From Eutrophosalina marina (GTDB lineage Bacteria > Bacteroidota > Bacteroidia > Flavobacteriales > Flavobacteriaceae), in assembly GCA_038147175.1 (NCBI GenBank), contig JAYQTD010000002.1, positions 62,001 to 126,000 on the forward strand: a DNA stretch of 64,000 nucleotides, read 5' to 3'. The notes beneath the pieces are model-generated. The model worked only from the letters and a program-made list of their open reading frames with translations, made no database searches and was not told where the DNA came from. The translations under genes were made by a program, and so were the position numbers. Shown here piece by piece: positions 27,077 through 35,430 of the stretch. Positions within the stretch are counted from its first letter, which is position 1; each line of letters opens with the position of its first letter.

Positions 27077-28474
27077 TTATTTTCCAAGTTCTCTATTTTC
27101 AGCACCCTCAACACCCGTAAGTCTGTCTCCTAATTCAAATCTAGCTTTATCTGCTAACTCTTCCATTTGTTTAGCAATTTCTGGGTATTTGTCATAAACA
27201 TTTAATTTTTCCTCAGGATCATTAATTAAATTATAAAGCTCATTGGTTTCAACTGGATTCATCTCATATTTAACGGGCATTCCATCTTTACCACCCTCTC
27301 TACCATTCAAGGATCTATATTTTCTTGGAAATTGCATTTTCCAATCGCCCATTCTAATTGAATGCAGTTCATTTACACGATAGTAGAATAACAACTTTTC
27401 GTGAGGTGTTTTTTCAGTATTACCCGAAAGAAGAGGCCAGATATTTTTTCCATCTATCTTATTTTCTGACATCTGAGAATTTGTAATATCAGCAAATGTT
27501 GGTAACCAATCAATTCCCATAACTGGTTCATCGATAACTCTATGATTCAATTTTTTTGGATATTTAATGATACAAGGAACTCTAACTCCACCTTCCCAAG
27601 TAGTACCTTTACCTTCTCTATATATTCCAGATGATCCTGCATGATCGCCATATGACAGCCATGGACCATTATCAGATGTAAATACTATGATAGTGTTATC
27701 ACTAAGATTGTTTTTTTCTAAAGCATCAATAATTCTTCCAACAGAATAATCAATTTCTGTAATTACATCTGCATATAATCCTTCTCCCGTCTTACCATTA
27801 AAATCAGATGATGCAAACAAAGGAACATGTGGTTGTGGATGAGGCACGTATAAGAAAAAGGGATTGTTTTTATTTTCTTCAATAAACTTTATGCTCTCAT
27901 CTGTAATATTTTTTGTTAAATCAGATTGATCAATCAGTTCTTGAATAGGTGTTTCGTTTTGATATAATAATAAATCTTCTGGATATGAGTCTGGATATTC
28001 AGGATGAAACCTCCACATATCATTTGAATATAGAATTCCATAAAATTCATCAAACCCTTGTCTAGTTGGAAAATACTTTTCTACACTTCCTAGATGCCAT
28101 TTTCCAAAAATTCCAGTCTTATAACCATTGTTTTTTAGCATCTCAGCAAGTGTTAATTCATCATAATTAATTCCACTTTTCCATTTTGGCCCCCATGCAT
28201 TGTGAATACCAATTCTATTTGGGTATGAACCGGTCAATATTGCAGCTCTTGAAGCTGAGCAAACGGGTTGAGCAGCATAATATGAAGTTAATTTTACTCC
28301 TTCCTCAGCCATTTGATCAAGATATGGAGTGTTAATGAAACTCGATCCGTATGAGGACAGATCAGCATATCCCAAGTCATCAGCTAAAATAAAAACGATA
28401 TTAGGTGGTGTTTCAGATTTTTCACCTGAGCAAGACATAAGGATTAAACTAAATAATAATAGTAGTTTTTTCAT
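27077..28474 (-). CDS. Sulfatase (formylglycine-dependent), lipoprotein
   Basis: 465 aa type I sulfatase that hydrolyses sulfate esters, probably of a glycan. Lipoprotein signal ends LILMSCSGEKSE. Metal site NIVFILADDLGYADLSSYG; formylglycine motif C72-S-A-S-R76 in QPVCSASRAAILTGSYP; FGKWHLGS and TSDNGPWLSYGDHAGSSG supply further active-site residues. The formylglycine Cys is intact; no maturase gene is in the window. It sits between the DUF255 gene (1 bp) and glycosylasparaginase (8 bp). Confidence 0.93.
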   Translation of the reverse strand: MKKLLLLFSLILMSCSGEKSETPPNIVFILADDLGYADLSSYGSSFINTPYLDQMAEEGVKLTSYYAAQPVCSASRAAILTGSYPNRIGIHNAWGPKWKSGINYDELTLAEMLKNNGYKTGIFGKWHLGSVEKYFPTRQGFDEFYGILYSNDMWRFHPEYPDSYPEDLLLYQNETPIQELIDQSDLTKNITDESIKFIEENKNNPFFLYVPHPQPHVPLFASSDFNGKTGEGLYADVITEIDYSVGRIIDALEKNNLSDNTIIVFTSDNGPWLSYGDHAGSSGIYREGKGTTWEGGVRVPCIIKYPKKLNHRVIDEPVMGIDWLPTFADITNSQMSENKIDGKNIWPLLSGNTEKTPHEKLLFYYRVNELHSIRMGDWKMQFPRKYRSLNGREGGKDGMPVKYEMNPVETNELYNLINDPEEKLNVYDKYPEIAKQMEELADKARFELGDRLTGVEGAENRELGK

Positions 28475-28475
28475 T

Positions 28476-30560
28476 TTAGTTTACAATAAGTTTTAGTGCT
28501 TCATCTACGGTTTCTACCGGAAATTTGCACGAGTTGTTGACACAAACATATATTAAAGTATCGCCTTTAATATATCTATTTTTAATCAAATACTCGTCAG
28601 CGTCAGTTTTTGAAGCAGCAACTAATGTGTTAGGTAAATACCTACTTGTTAAGTCTTTTGATATTTGAAATGCATTTTTTCCAACTACAACAATTTCATA
28701 AAAATTCTTTGAATAATCTGTTGAGACATTTAACCAATTCATATAATCCAAAGGATCATTAACTGCCTTTCCAATTACGGAATCAACCATTTTTTTTCCA
28801 ATGTTCAAATAATCTCTATTTCCAGTGTAGTGAGATAAAAGAAATAAGTTATTTGCCATTACTGAATTTGATGATGGGATAACACCATCTTCTAAAACAA
28901 ATAAGTTTTCTGAAAACAATGTAGACTGATTTGAACTGAATTTGAAAAACCCTTGATCTTCATCAAAGAATATATCCATGGATTTTTTAACTATTTGATC
29001 TGCACGATGCACCCACTGATAATTAAAAGTTGATTGGTATAATTTCAAATATGCATTTGCTAAAAAACTATAATCTTCTAAAAATAAAATATCAGATTCT
29101 TCAATACTAAACGATCTACTTATTCTTAAGTCTTTATTTATTAATTTTTTTTCTACTGCATTAACAATATCTATTGCTTTGTTCAAATAAACTTTTTCAT
29201 TTGTTGCCATAAAGGCATCTAAGTATCCTGAAACTGTAAGTGAGTTCCAGGAAGAAATAATTTTTTCATCAATCTCAGGGTATTCTCTTAAACTTCTTTT
29301 TTCTTTTAAAATATTTTTAAAAGATTGAATTTTTGATTTTAGCTTCTTTTCCTGGATTTTATAATCTTTTGAAAAATCTTCATTACTGATTGTTCTTCTT
29401 AAAACATATTTATCTTTTTCCCAATATCCTTTATTATTTATGTTGTAGTAGTTTTCAAAGATCTCATAATCATCCTCCAAGTATTTTTTTAAATCATCTT
29501 GATTCCAAACATAATAATCCCCCTCAATTTTTTTATCACCGTAATCCGTAACAGCAGAAATACTTGAAAAAATCAAACCATCACTAGAGGTCATTTTGTC
29601 TTCTATAAATCTATGCGTATCAGCTATTAAATCTTTGTAGAGTGATCTTTTTGTTAATTTGTAAGCTTTAGCAAAAATGGACAAAAGTTGTCCATTGTCA
29701 TATAGCATCTTCTCAAAATGGGGAACATGCCAAATCGAATCAACTGTGTATCGATGAAATCCTCCCTCAATATGATCATTAATTCCTCCATATCCTATGT
29801 TTTCTAAAGTCAAATCAACAAAGTCCAAGAACTTACTTTTCTCAAACTGTTTTCCAGATCTTAAATAAAAATCTAATAAAGATGGTAAAGGAAATTTTTG
29901 AGATGTTTTTAGTCCACCATTATTTGTGTCTAAAAAGCTAAATGCTGATTCACTCAGTTCAATGATTTTTTCATACAACTCATCTGATTCTAATTTTATA
30001 TCAACAATTCCATCCTGCTTTAATCCTTCTTTTAACTTATTTGAATATCCCAGAACATCATCATATCTGTTTTTATAAAGATCATTGATTTGTTTAAGAA
30101 CACTCATCCAATTGGTTTTTGGAAGATAAGTTCCTCCCCATATCGGAGATCCGTCTGGAAGAGCAATTATATTCATTGGCCATCCACCAGAACCCGTCAT
30201 TAATACTAGTGATTTCATGTAAAGTTCATCAATATCTGGTCTCTCTTCCCTATCTACTTTTATACTAATAAAATCATTATTCATTACCTCAGCTACTTCA
30301 TTATTGCTGAAGGTTTCTTCCTCCATAACATGACACCAGTGACATGATGAATATCCAACACTTATTACAATAAGCTTTTCTTCTTCACTTGCTTTTTTTA
30401 AAGCATCAGCACTCCAAGGCATCCAATCTACTGGATTTTTTGCATGTTGTTTTAAATACAGACTTTTTGAATTTGATAGTTGATTCATTCTTTCTTGTGT
30501 GAATATATTTACTACAAAAAACAGAGAAAAAAATATGGATAATAAATATTTTAAATTCAT
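28476..30560 (-). CDS. Thioredoxin-domain DUF255 protein (YyaL/SPATA20-like), exported
   Basis: 694 aa. Signal peptide (FFVVNIFTQ), then the DUF255 thioredoxin-like domain with SLYLKQHAKNPVDWMPW and the redox motif SSCHWCHVMEEETF, followed by a six-hairpin (alpha/alpha) domain of about 450 residues such as in N-acylglucosamine 2-epimerase-like proteins (HFEKMLYDNGQLL). The family is widespread but poorly characterised; usually cytoplasmic, so the clear signal peptide here is notable. First gene of the four-gene minus-strand operon, divergent from the sulfatase at 30630. Confidence 0.88.
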   Translation of the reverse strand: MNLKYLLSIFFSLFFVVNIFTQERMNQLSNSKSLYLKQHAKNPVDWMPWSADALKKASEEEKLIVISVGYSSCHWCHVMEEETFSNNEVAEVMNNDFISIKVDREERPDIDELYMKSLVLMTGSGGWPMNIIALPDGSPIWGGTYLPKTNWMSVLKQINDLYKNRYDDVLGYSNKLKEGLKQDGIVDIKLESDELYEKIIELSESAFSFLDTNNGGLKTSQKFPLPSLLDFYLRSGKQFEKSKFLDFVDLTLENIGYGGINDHIEGGFHRYTVDSIWHVPHFEKMLYDNGQLLSIFAKAYKLTKRSLYKDLIADTHRFIEDKMTSSDGLIFSSISAVTDYGDKKIEGDYYVWNQDDLKKYLEDDYEIFENYYNINNKGYWEKDKYVLRRTISNEDFSKDYKIQEKKLKSKIQSFKNILKEKRSLREYPEIDEKIISSWNSLTVSGYLDAFMATNEKVYLNKAIDIVNAVEKKLINKDLRISRSFSIEESDILFLEDYSFLANAYLKLYQSTFNYQWVHRADQIVKKSMDIFFDEDQGFFKFSSNQSTLFSENLFVLEDGVIPSSNSVMANNLFLLSHYTGNRDYLNIGKKMVDSVIGKAVNDPLDYMNWLNVSTDYSKNFYEIVVVGKNAFQISKDLTSRYLPNTLVAASKTDADEYLIKNRYIKGDTLIYVCVNNSCKFPVETVDEALKLIVN

Positions 30561-30629
30561 ATGCTCTATTTCTTATTTAAAATAATTCATAATTTACTTT
30601 TAAATTATAAAATAAATTAGACACAATAA

Positions 30630-32129
30630 ATGAAAAAAATTGCATTATTCATTTTTATAGTTCTTCTTAGCTGTAACGATAAGAATAATCAAAAACCAAA
30701 TATTGTTTTTATCATGTCTGACGATCATACATCTCAAGCATGGGGTATTTATGGTGGGATTTTAAGTGACTATGTCAAAAATGATGGAATAAAAAGATTA
30801 GCAAATAATGGTACAGTATTAAATAATTTATTTTGTACAAATTCTATTTGTGTCCCAAGCAGAGCTTCAATTTTGACAGGAAAATACAGTCATATTAATG
30901 GAGTTTATAATTTACCAGACGCTCTATCACCTGACTCTTTAAATATTGCTAAGATTTTGAAAGAGAATGGCTATCAAACTTCAATAATTGGGAAATGGCA
31001 CTTAAAAAAAGAACCGTCTGGATTTGATTATTATAAAGTATTACCAGGTCAAGGTTTATATCATGATCCTTATTTCAAGACTGTTGAAAATTGGGAAGAT
31101 GGTTATTCTGGCGGAAAAAAAGAAAAAGGGTTTTCAGCAGATATAATTGGAGACAGCTCAATTGAATGGTTAAGTAATATTAGCAGGGATAAGCCTTTTT
31201 TTATGATGACTCATTTCAAAGCAACTCACGAACCATTTGATTATCCTGAAAGGCATAATGATCTGAATAAAGATGTTGTTTTTCCAGAACCACAATCTTT
31301 ATATGAATTTGACTCCAACGAATCAGGCAGAAAACACATAGGTCAAATTGTAGAAAATTTAACCGAACGATGGCTTAATGATACAAGTAAAAATATAAAT
31401 AGATATCCCGGAATGCCATTTACGCTGAATACAGAAAACAAAAAAGAAATACGTTCTATCACTTATCAAAAATTTGTTAGAGATTTTATTAGAAGTGGTG
31501 CTTCAATTGATGATAACATTGTAAAACTTTTGGACTATTTAGAAAAAGAAAATCTAATTGAAAACACTGTGATCATTTACACTTCTGATCAAGGTTATTT
31601 TCTTGGCGAACATGGTTACATGGACAAAAGGTGGTTTTATGAAGAATCTGCAAGAATGCCATTTGTAATTTCATATCCAAATGAAATTCCAAAGAATAAT
31701 AGAATAGATGATTTAGTTACAAATGTTGATATTCCTTCTTTAATTTTAGATTACGCTGGAATAGAAAAACCAGAATCTTTCCAAGGTTCTAGTTTTAGAA
31801 ATGCAATTCTCAATGAAAATAAAGATGAAAAAGAGTACATATATTATAGATACTGGCAGCATGATGTTAAAAGACCAGCTCACCTAGGTATAAGATCAAA
31901 AAAACATAAACTGATTTATGTATATGGTGATGGGTTAAATAAATCTGGAGTAAATAAGATAAAAACAAAACCAACATGGGAATTTTATGATTTAGAAAAT
32001 GACCCATTTGAAAACTCAAATGAAATAAATAACCCTGATTACAAGTCTATTATTACAAATCTTCGTAATCAACTAATTATTGAAAAAAGAAAAGTCAAGG
32101 ATTATGAATTAGAAATACCTGCAATATGA
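30630..32129 (+). CDS. Sulfatase, mucin/heparan GlcNAc-6-sulfatase-like
   Basis: 499 aa lipoprotein (signal ends VLLSCNDKNN). Metal site NIVFIMSDDHTSQAWGIYG; formylglycine motif C74-V-P-S-R78 in SICVPSRASILTGKYSH; IGKWHLKKEPSGFDY and TSDQGYFLGEHGYMDKRW complete the active site. From memory, the NSICVPSRASILTGKYSH and PSGFDYYKVLPGQG blocks resemble sulfatases acting on GlcNAc-6-sulfate in host glycans; that is a guess on substrate. Its stop overlaps the start of the serine hydrolase gene (ATGATG), so the two are coupled. Confidence 0.92.
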   Translation: MKKIALFIFIVLLSCNDKNNQKPNIVFIMSDDHTSQAWGIYGGILSDYVKNDGIKRLANNGTVLNNLFCTNSICVPSRASILTGKYSHINGVYNLPDALSPDSLNIAKILKENGYQTSIIGKWHLKKEPSGFDYYKVLPGQGLYHDPYFKTVENWEDGYSGGKKEKGFSADIIGDSSIEWLSNISRDKPFFMMTHFKATHEPFDYPERHNDLNKDVVFPEPQSLYEFDSNESGRKHIGQIVENLTERWLNDTSKNINRYPGMPFTLNTENKKEIRSITYQKFVRDFIRSGASIDDNIVKLLDYLEKENLIENTVIIYTSDQGYFLGEHGYMDKRWFYEESARMPFVISYPNEIPKNNRIDDLVTNVDIPSLILDYAGIEKPESFQGSSFRNAILNENKDEKEYIYYRYWQHDVKRPAHLGIRSKKHKLIYVYGDGLNKSGVNKIKTKPTWEFYDLENDPFENSNEINNPDYKSIITNLRNQLIIEKRKVKDYELEIPAI

Positions 32130-33328
32130 TGTTACGAATTATTTTTGTTTTATTTATTTCTTTAAATAGCTACTCTCAAATTGAGAAAAGTATTGATAGT
32201 TTAATCAATTCTTCAATAAAATTAAATGCCTTTCCTGGTGCTCAATTATATATCAAAAAAGGAAATTATGAGTACAAAAAATCATATGGCTTTCATACTT
32301 ATGACTCTTTAACTAAAGTCGAAGATGATCATCTATTCGACTTGGCCTCAATAACCAAAAGCTTAGCAGGAACTTTAGCAATAATGAAGATGAAAGATGA
32401 TTATAATTTTGATATTGACAAGAATCTAAAATATTACCTGAAAGATTTTAATAAAACAAAGCAAGGAGAAACGTCAATTAAAGATTTATTAACGCATACA
32501 TCGGGATGGAGACCATATATAAGTCATCAACAATATTTAGTTAAGAAAAATGGAAAACTCAAAAAAAGATTTGTCAAAAAAAGTTTAAGCAAAAAGTTTT
32601 CAAATCAACTATCTAGATCTTTATATATAAAGAACAACTATTATAAAGTCATTAAAAAAAGAATTAAAAAAACAGAATTAAGTAATGTTGGAGGTTACAG
32701 ATATTCTGGTTTATTTTTCTGTCTCATTCCTGAAATAACCAAAAACCTTACTGGAGAAAATTTAGATAAATATTTAAATGATAAATTTTATTTACCAATG
32801 GGTCTTTCAGCCACATTCAATCCTTTAAATAAATATAATATTGAAAAAATAGTTCCAACAGAGATAGATAATAATTTTAGAAAAGAACTTATACAGGGCA
32901 CAGTTCATGATGAAACTGCAGCAATTATGGGTGGAATCTCGGCCAATGCTGGACTTTTTTCAAACGCAGAAGATTTATCAGTTATTCTTAAAATGATATT
33001 AAACAAAGGGATTCATAATAACAAACAAATGATTGATAGTGAAACTGTTGAGCTATTTACAAAAAATCACATTAAAAATGATTCTCTAAACAATAGAGGG
33101 TTGGGATTTGATAAAGTGAGGATAGTTTCAGAGAATAAAGTTTATCCTAATGAAAAACTTTCAAATAAGAGTTTTGGGCATACCGGATTTACGGGTACGA
33201 TGTTTTGGGTTGATCCTGAGAAAGATTTAATACTTGTTTTCTTAACAAATAGAGTATATCCAAATAGAGATGAAGGAAGTTTTTATGAAGTTGATGTAAG
33301 AAATAAGTTGTTTGAAATTATACTTTAA
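32126..33328 (+). CDS. Serine hydrolase, class C beta-lactamase family
   Basis: 400 aa, exported (signal ends LNSYSQ). Nucleophile motif S75-I-T-K78 in DLASITKSLAG. The second motif, usually Y-S-N or Y-S-D, reads YRYSG (Tyr193), and the third is HTGFTG. A strongly basic insert at about 119-171 (for example KNGKLKKRFVKKSLSKKF) is unusual for the family. Such proteins are usually esterases or peptidases, not antibiotic enzymes; a deacetylase or esterase partner of the coupled sulfatase is an inference. Converges with the Bax-inhibitor gene with overlapping stops. Confidence 0.88.
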   Translation: MMLRIIFVLFISLNSYSQIEKSIDSLINSSIKLNAFPGAQLYIKKGNYEYKKSYGFHTYDSLTKVEDDHLFDLASITKSLAGTLAIMKMKDDYNFDIDKNLKYYLKDFNKTKQGETSIKDLLTHTSGWRPYISHQQYLVKKNGKLKKRFVKKSLSKKFSNQLSRSLYIKNNYYKVIKKRIKKTELSNVGGYRYSGLFFCLIPEITKNLTGENLDKYLNDKFYLPMGLSATFNPLNKYNIEKIVPTEIDNNFRKELIQGTVHDETAAIMGGISANAGLFSNAEDLSVILKMILNKGIHNNKQMIDSETVELFTKNHIKNDSLNNRGLGFDKVRIVSENKVYPNEKLSNKSFGHTGFTGTMFWVDPEKDLILVFLTNRVYPNRDEGSFYEVDVRNKLFEIIL

Positions 33329-34086
33329 TCTCTACTATTCATTTTAGCTAGTAATCTTAAAATCTCTAGATATAACCAAACTAGAGTAACCAAAAGCCCA
33401 AAAGCTCCATACCATTCCATGTATTTTGGTGCTCCATTTTCAGAAGCTTCTTCAATAAAATCAAAATCTAGAACAAGGTTCAGAGAAGCAATTACTACAA
33501 TAAAAAGAGAAAATAATATACTAGTCATTGAGCTATTAGAAGGATCTAAAATTGAGAACTGAAATCCAATGAAACTTCCAACAAATGCAACAATATAAAA
33601 TAAAAATATTCCTCCCATTGCTGCAAAAAGCCCTAATTTAAAATTTTCAGTAGCCTTAATAATTCCAGATCTATACGCTAGTAAAAGTGAAAATAAAATT
33701 GTTACTGTTAATGTGATTGCATTAAAAACAATACCCTCAAACATTTGACCGTACATCAAAGAAATACCTCCCAAAAATAAACCTTGGCATAACGAATAAA
33801 TTGGAACTGTTATTGGAGCAGCTTTTTTATTAAAAATAGTAATAATCCCTACTATAAAACCTGCAATAGCTCCAATAAAAGTTAAGGAAGTAATTTGTTC
33901 AGAATAAACATAATATCCAGAAAGAAGGAGTAATGTTAATGATAGCGCAGTTTTATCAACTGTACCTTTAATTGTCATTAATTCATTTCTTCTTATAGCA
34001 CCAGCAGATCTATCAACCCTAAGATTCCTAAAAGAATTCTTGTTGAGTGCTGGATTACCTGATCTAAATGATAAATGTCTAGCCAT
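33325..34086 (-). CDS. Bax inhibitor-1/YccA family membrane protein
   Basis: 253 aa with seven predicted membrane segments after a polar N-terminus (for example YSLCQGLFLGGISLMYG, LVTLVWLYLEILRLLAKM). The FDFIEEASENGAPKYMEWYG segment before the last helix is typical of the YccA-like branch in Bacteroidota. Possible ion leak or stress role; not known here. Divergent from the TonB-domain gene, with only 19 bases between the two starts. Confidence 0.9.
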   Translation of the reverse strand: MARHLSFRSGNPALNKNSFRNLRVDRSAGAIRRNELMTIKGTVDKTALSLTLLLLSGYYVYSEQITSLTFIGAIAGFIVGIITIFNKKAAPITVPIYSLCQGLFLGGISLMYGQMFEGIVFNAITLTVTILFSLLLAYRSGIIKATENFKLGLFAAMGGIFLFYIVAFVGSFIGFQFSILDPSNSSMTSILFSLFIVVIASLNLVLDFDFIEEASENGAPKYMEWYGAFGLLVTLVWLYLEILRLLAKMNSRD

Positions 34087-34093
34087 AAATATT

Positions 34094-34101
34094 TAAATTT
34101 G
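34094..34101 (+). promoter_or_regulatory. TAnnTTTG -7 box before the TonB-domain gene
   Basis: TAAATTTG matches TAnnTTTG and ends four bases before the ATG at 34106, so the mRNA would be leaderless. No clear -33 TTG. The divergent Bax-inhibitor gene starts eight bases upstream of the box. Confidence 0.5.
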
Positions 34102-34105
34102 AAAA

Positions 34106-34903
34106 ATGAGACTTAAATCAATTATTTTTCTATTGATATTTATCAATAATTATGCCCAAACATCAACTGAAAAAAACGAAGTTTTCCCAATTTTCCCAAT
34201 TTGTGAGTTGTTACCTGAATCTAAATTAGCTGATTGTTTTAGTGAGACAATGCAAGAGCACATTGACGACAACTTCTTTTATCCGAAACAAGCTTGGGAT
34301 TTAGATTTACAAGCTATAGTTAGAGTCAGGTTTGATATCAATGAAAATGGTGATGTTTCAAATGTAATACCTAAAGCAAGCGTTGTGGGAGTTAGTTTTA
34401 AGCAAAGAGAAGCATTAAATGCAGCAAGACAATTGTTTCAAATTTCTGCACTTGAAATAATTAACTCTCTTCCAAAATTTACACCAGCAAAAGTTGATGG
34501 TATACCAATAAATAAAACATTTCAAGTATCTATAAAATATGAGATACCGCGAGAAGCAAGTTTTGATGAAGTTACAGTTGCTCCTCTCATTGAAGGTTGT
34601 GAAGAACTTGAAGGAGATGAATCTAGAGATTGCTTTGAAAATGGTGTTACCAAACATATTAGTGAAAATTTTAAGTATCCTAGAAAAGCCTTGAAAAATC
34701 AAATCGAAGGCGATGTTTTTATTCAATTTTCAATTGATGAATTCGGATTTTTAATTGATTTTACAACTGTAGGTCCAGACAAAGTATTAGAAGATGAAGC
34801 ATACAGAATTATGTCAACACTTAAAGTAAAAAAACCTGCTCAATTAAATGGTAAAAATGTAAAGATGACTTACGGAATTCCAATTTCGTTTAGATTAAAT
34901 TAA
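34106..34903 (+). CDS. Secreted protein with two TonB C-terminal-like domains
   Basis: 265 aa with a signal peptide (FLLIFINNYAQ) and no transmembrane anchor. Two similar halves each start with a Cys-containing ~30-residue unit (ICELLPESKLADCFSETMQEHI; GCEELEGDESRDCFENGVTKHI) followed by a TonB-type beta-alpha-beta domain (FYPKQAWDLDLQAIVRVRFDI; FKYPRKALKNQIEGDVFIQF). This is the energy-transducer TonB C-terminal fold without the membrane helix and Pro-rich linker of a real TonB, so it is probably a periplasmic protein rather than an energy transducer. The paired Cys may form a disulfide. Confidence 0.8.
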   Translation: MRLKSIIFLLIFINNYAQTSTEKNEVFPIFPICELLPESKLADCFSETMQEHIDDNFFYPKQAWDLDLQAIVRVRFDINENGDVSNVIPKASVVGVSFKQREALNAARQLFQISALEIINSLPKFTPAKVDGIPINKTFQVSIKYEIPREASFDEVTVAPLIEGCEELEGDESRDCFENGVTKHISENFKYPRKALKNQIEGDVFIQFSIDEFGFLIDFTTVGPDKVLEDEAYRIMSTLKVKKPAQLNGKNVKMTYGIPISFRLN

Positions 34904-34910
34904 CAATAAT

Positions 34911-34950
34911 TTAGTTCGAACTTTGACAACTCTGCAATTAAATAGTTCGA
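34911..34950. repeat. Two TAGTTCGAA repeats 31 bp apart
   Basis: TAGTTCGAA occurs at 34911-34919 and again at 34942-34950, a start-to-start distance of 31 bp (about three DNA turns), each containing the palindrome TTCGAA. They lie in the 126 bp gap between the TonB-domain gene and the GNA1-like/glmS pair. They may be operator half-sites for a regulator of that pair, or chance. Confidence 0.35.
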
Positions 34951-35016
34951 AAATTAAATTTTTCTTACCAAAAAAATAATCTCCATAATATCAGAGGAAA
35001 AAATAGTATTAAGAAT

Positions 35017-35024
35017 TATTTTTG
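35017..35024 (+). promoter_or_regulatory. TAnnTTTG -7 box before the GNA1-like gene
   Basis: TATTTTTG matches TAnnTTTG and ends five bases before the ATG at 35030, predicting a leaderless mRNA for the acetyltransferase-glmS operon. No clear -33 element. The TAGTTCGAA pair lies 67-106 bases upstream of the box. Confidence 0.5.
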
Positions 35025-35029
35025 GCCCC

Positions 35030-35428
35030 ATGAAAAAGGTAATGCCCTTTCAAAGGAATGACTTTGATGCTGTTAAAAAACTCCTCATCGAGGGATTTAG
35101 CAGTAAGTTTAAAAATGATATTAATGAAAATTTTTTTCTTTTAAATAATTATGGATTTGTTTTAAAAGAAGATGAAAAATTACTTGGATTTGCATCTATA
35201 CATGTAATAAATAAGATAAATAGAATAAGCTGTCTAATTGAAGATGTTGTTATAGACTCTAACTATAGAGGGAAAGGACTTGGCAAACTCCTAATTAATC
35301 ACCTGATAAAATTTTCAAAAACTCTTGGTTCTGATAAAATAATTTTGAACTCCAAAGAATCAAACACCAAGTTTTATGAAAAATTAGGTTTTAAAAAAAA
35401 TGAAACTCAAATGATAATAAGGTTATAA
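35030..35428 (+). CDS. GNAT acetyltransferase resembling glucosamine-6-phosphate N-acetyltransferase (GNA1)
   Basis: 132 aa GNAT enzyme. Residues 63-132 look strikingly like eukaryotic GNA1: LIEDVVIDSNYRGKGLGK (yeast has IEDIAVNSKYQGQGLGK), then DKIILNSKESNTKFYEKLGF (yeast KIILDCDEKNVKFYEKCGF) and the end QMIIRL (yeast MQIRK). The Glu-Asp pair, the acetyl-CoA loop RGKGLG and the catalytic-position Tyr in KFYEK are all kept. The N-terminal part is shorter than in eukaryotic enzymes. It ends two bases before glmS, whose product is glucosamine-6-phosphate, the GNA1 substrate. This supports a function making GlcNAc-6-P, which most bacteria do not do in this direction. GNAT fold is near certain; the GNA1 activity is inference. 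Confidence 0.75.
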   Translation: MKKVMPFQRNDFDAVKKLLIEGFSSKFKNDINENFFLLNNYGFVLKEDEKLLGFASIHVINKINRISCLIEDVVIDSNYRGKGLGKLLINHLIKFSKTLGSDKIILNSKESNTKFYEKLGFKKNETQMIIRL

Positions 35429-35430
35429 GC

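Noticed and set aside
26097..33328. Classical polysaccharide utilisation locus
   Set aside because: No polysaccharide lyase, hydrolase or hybrid regulator lies between the SusCD pair and the sulfatases, so the label would overstate the evidence.
32126..33328. Antibiotic-resistance beta-lactamase
   Set aside because: Motif spacing, the YSG variant and the coupling to a sulfatase point to a general serine hydrolase of the family, not a resistance enzyme.
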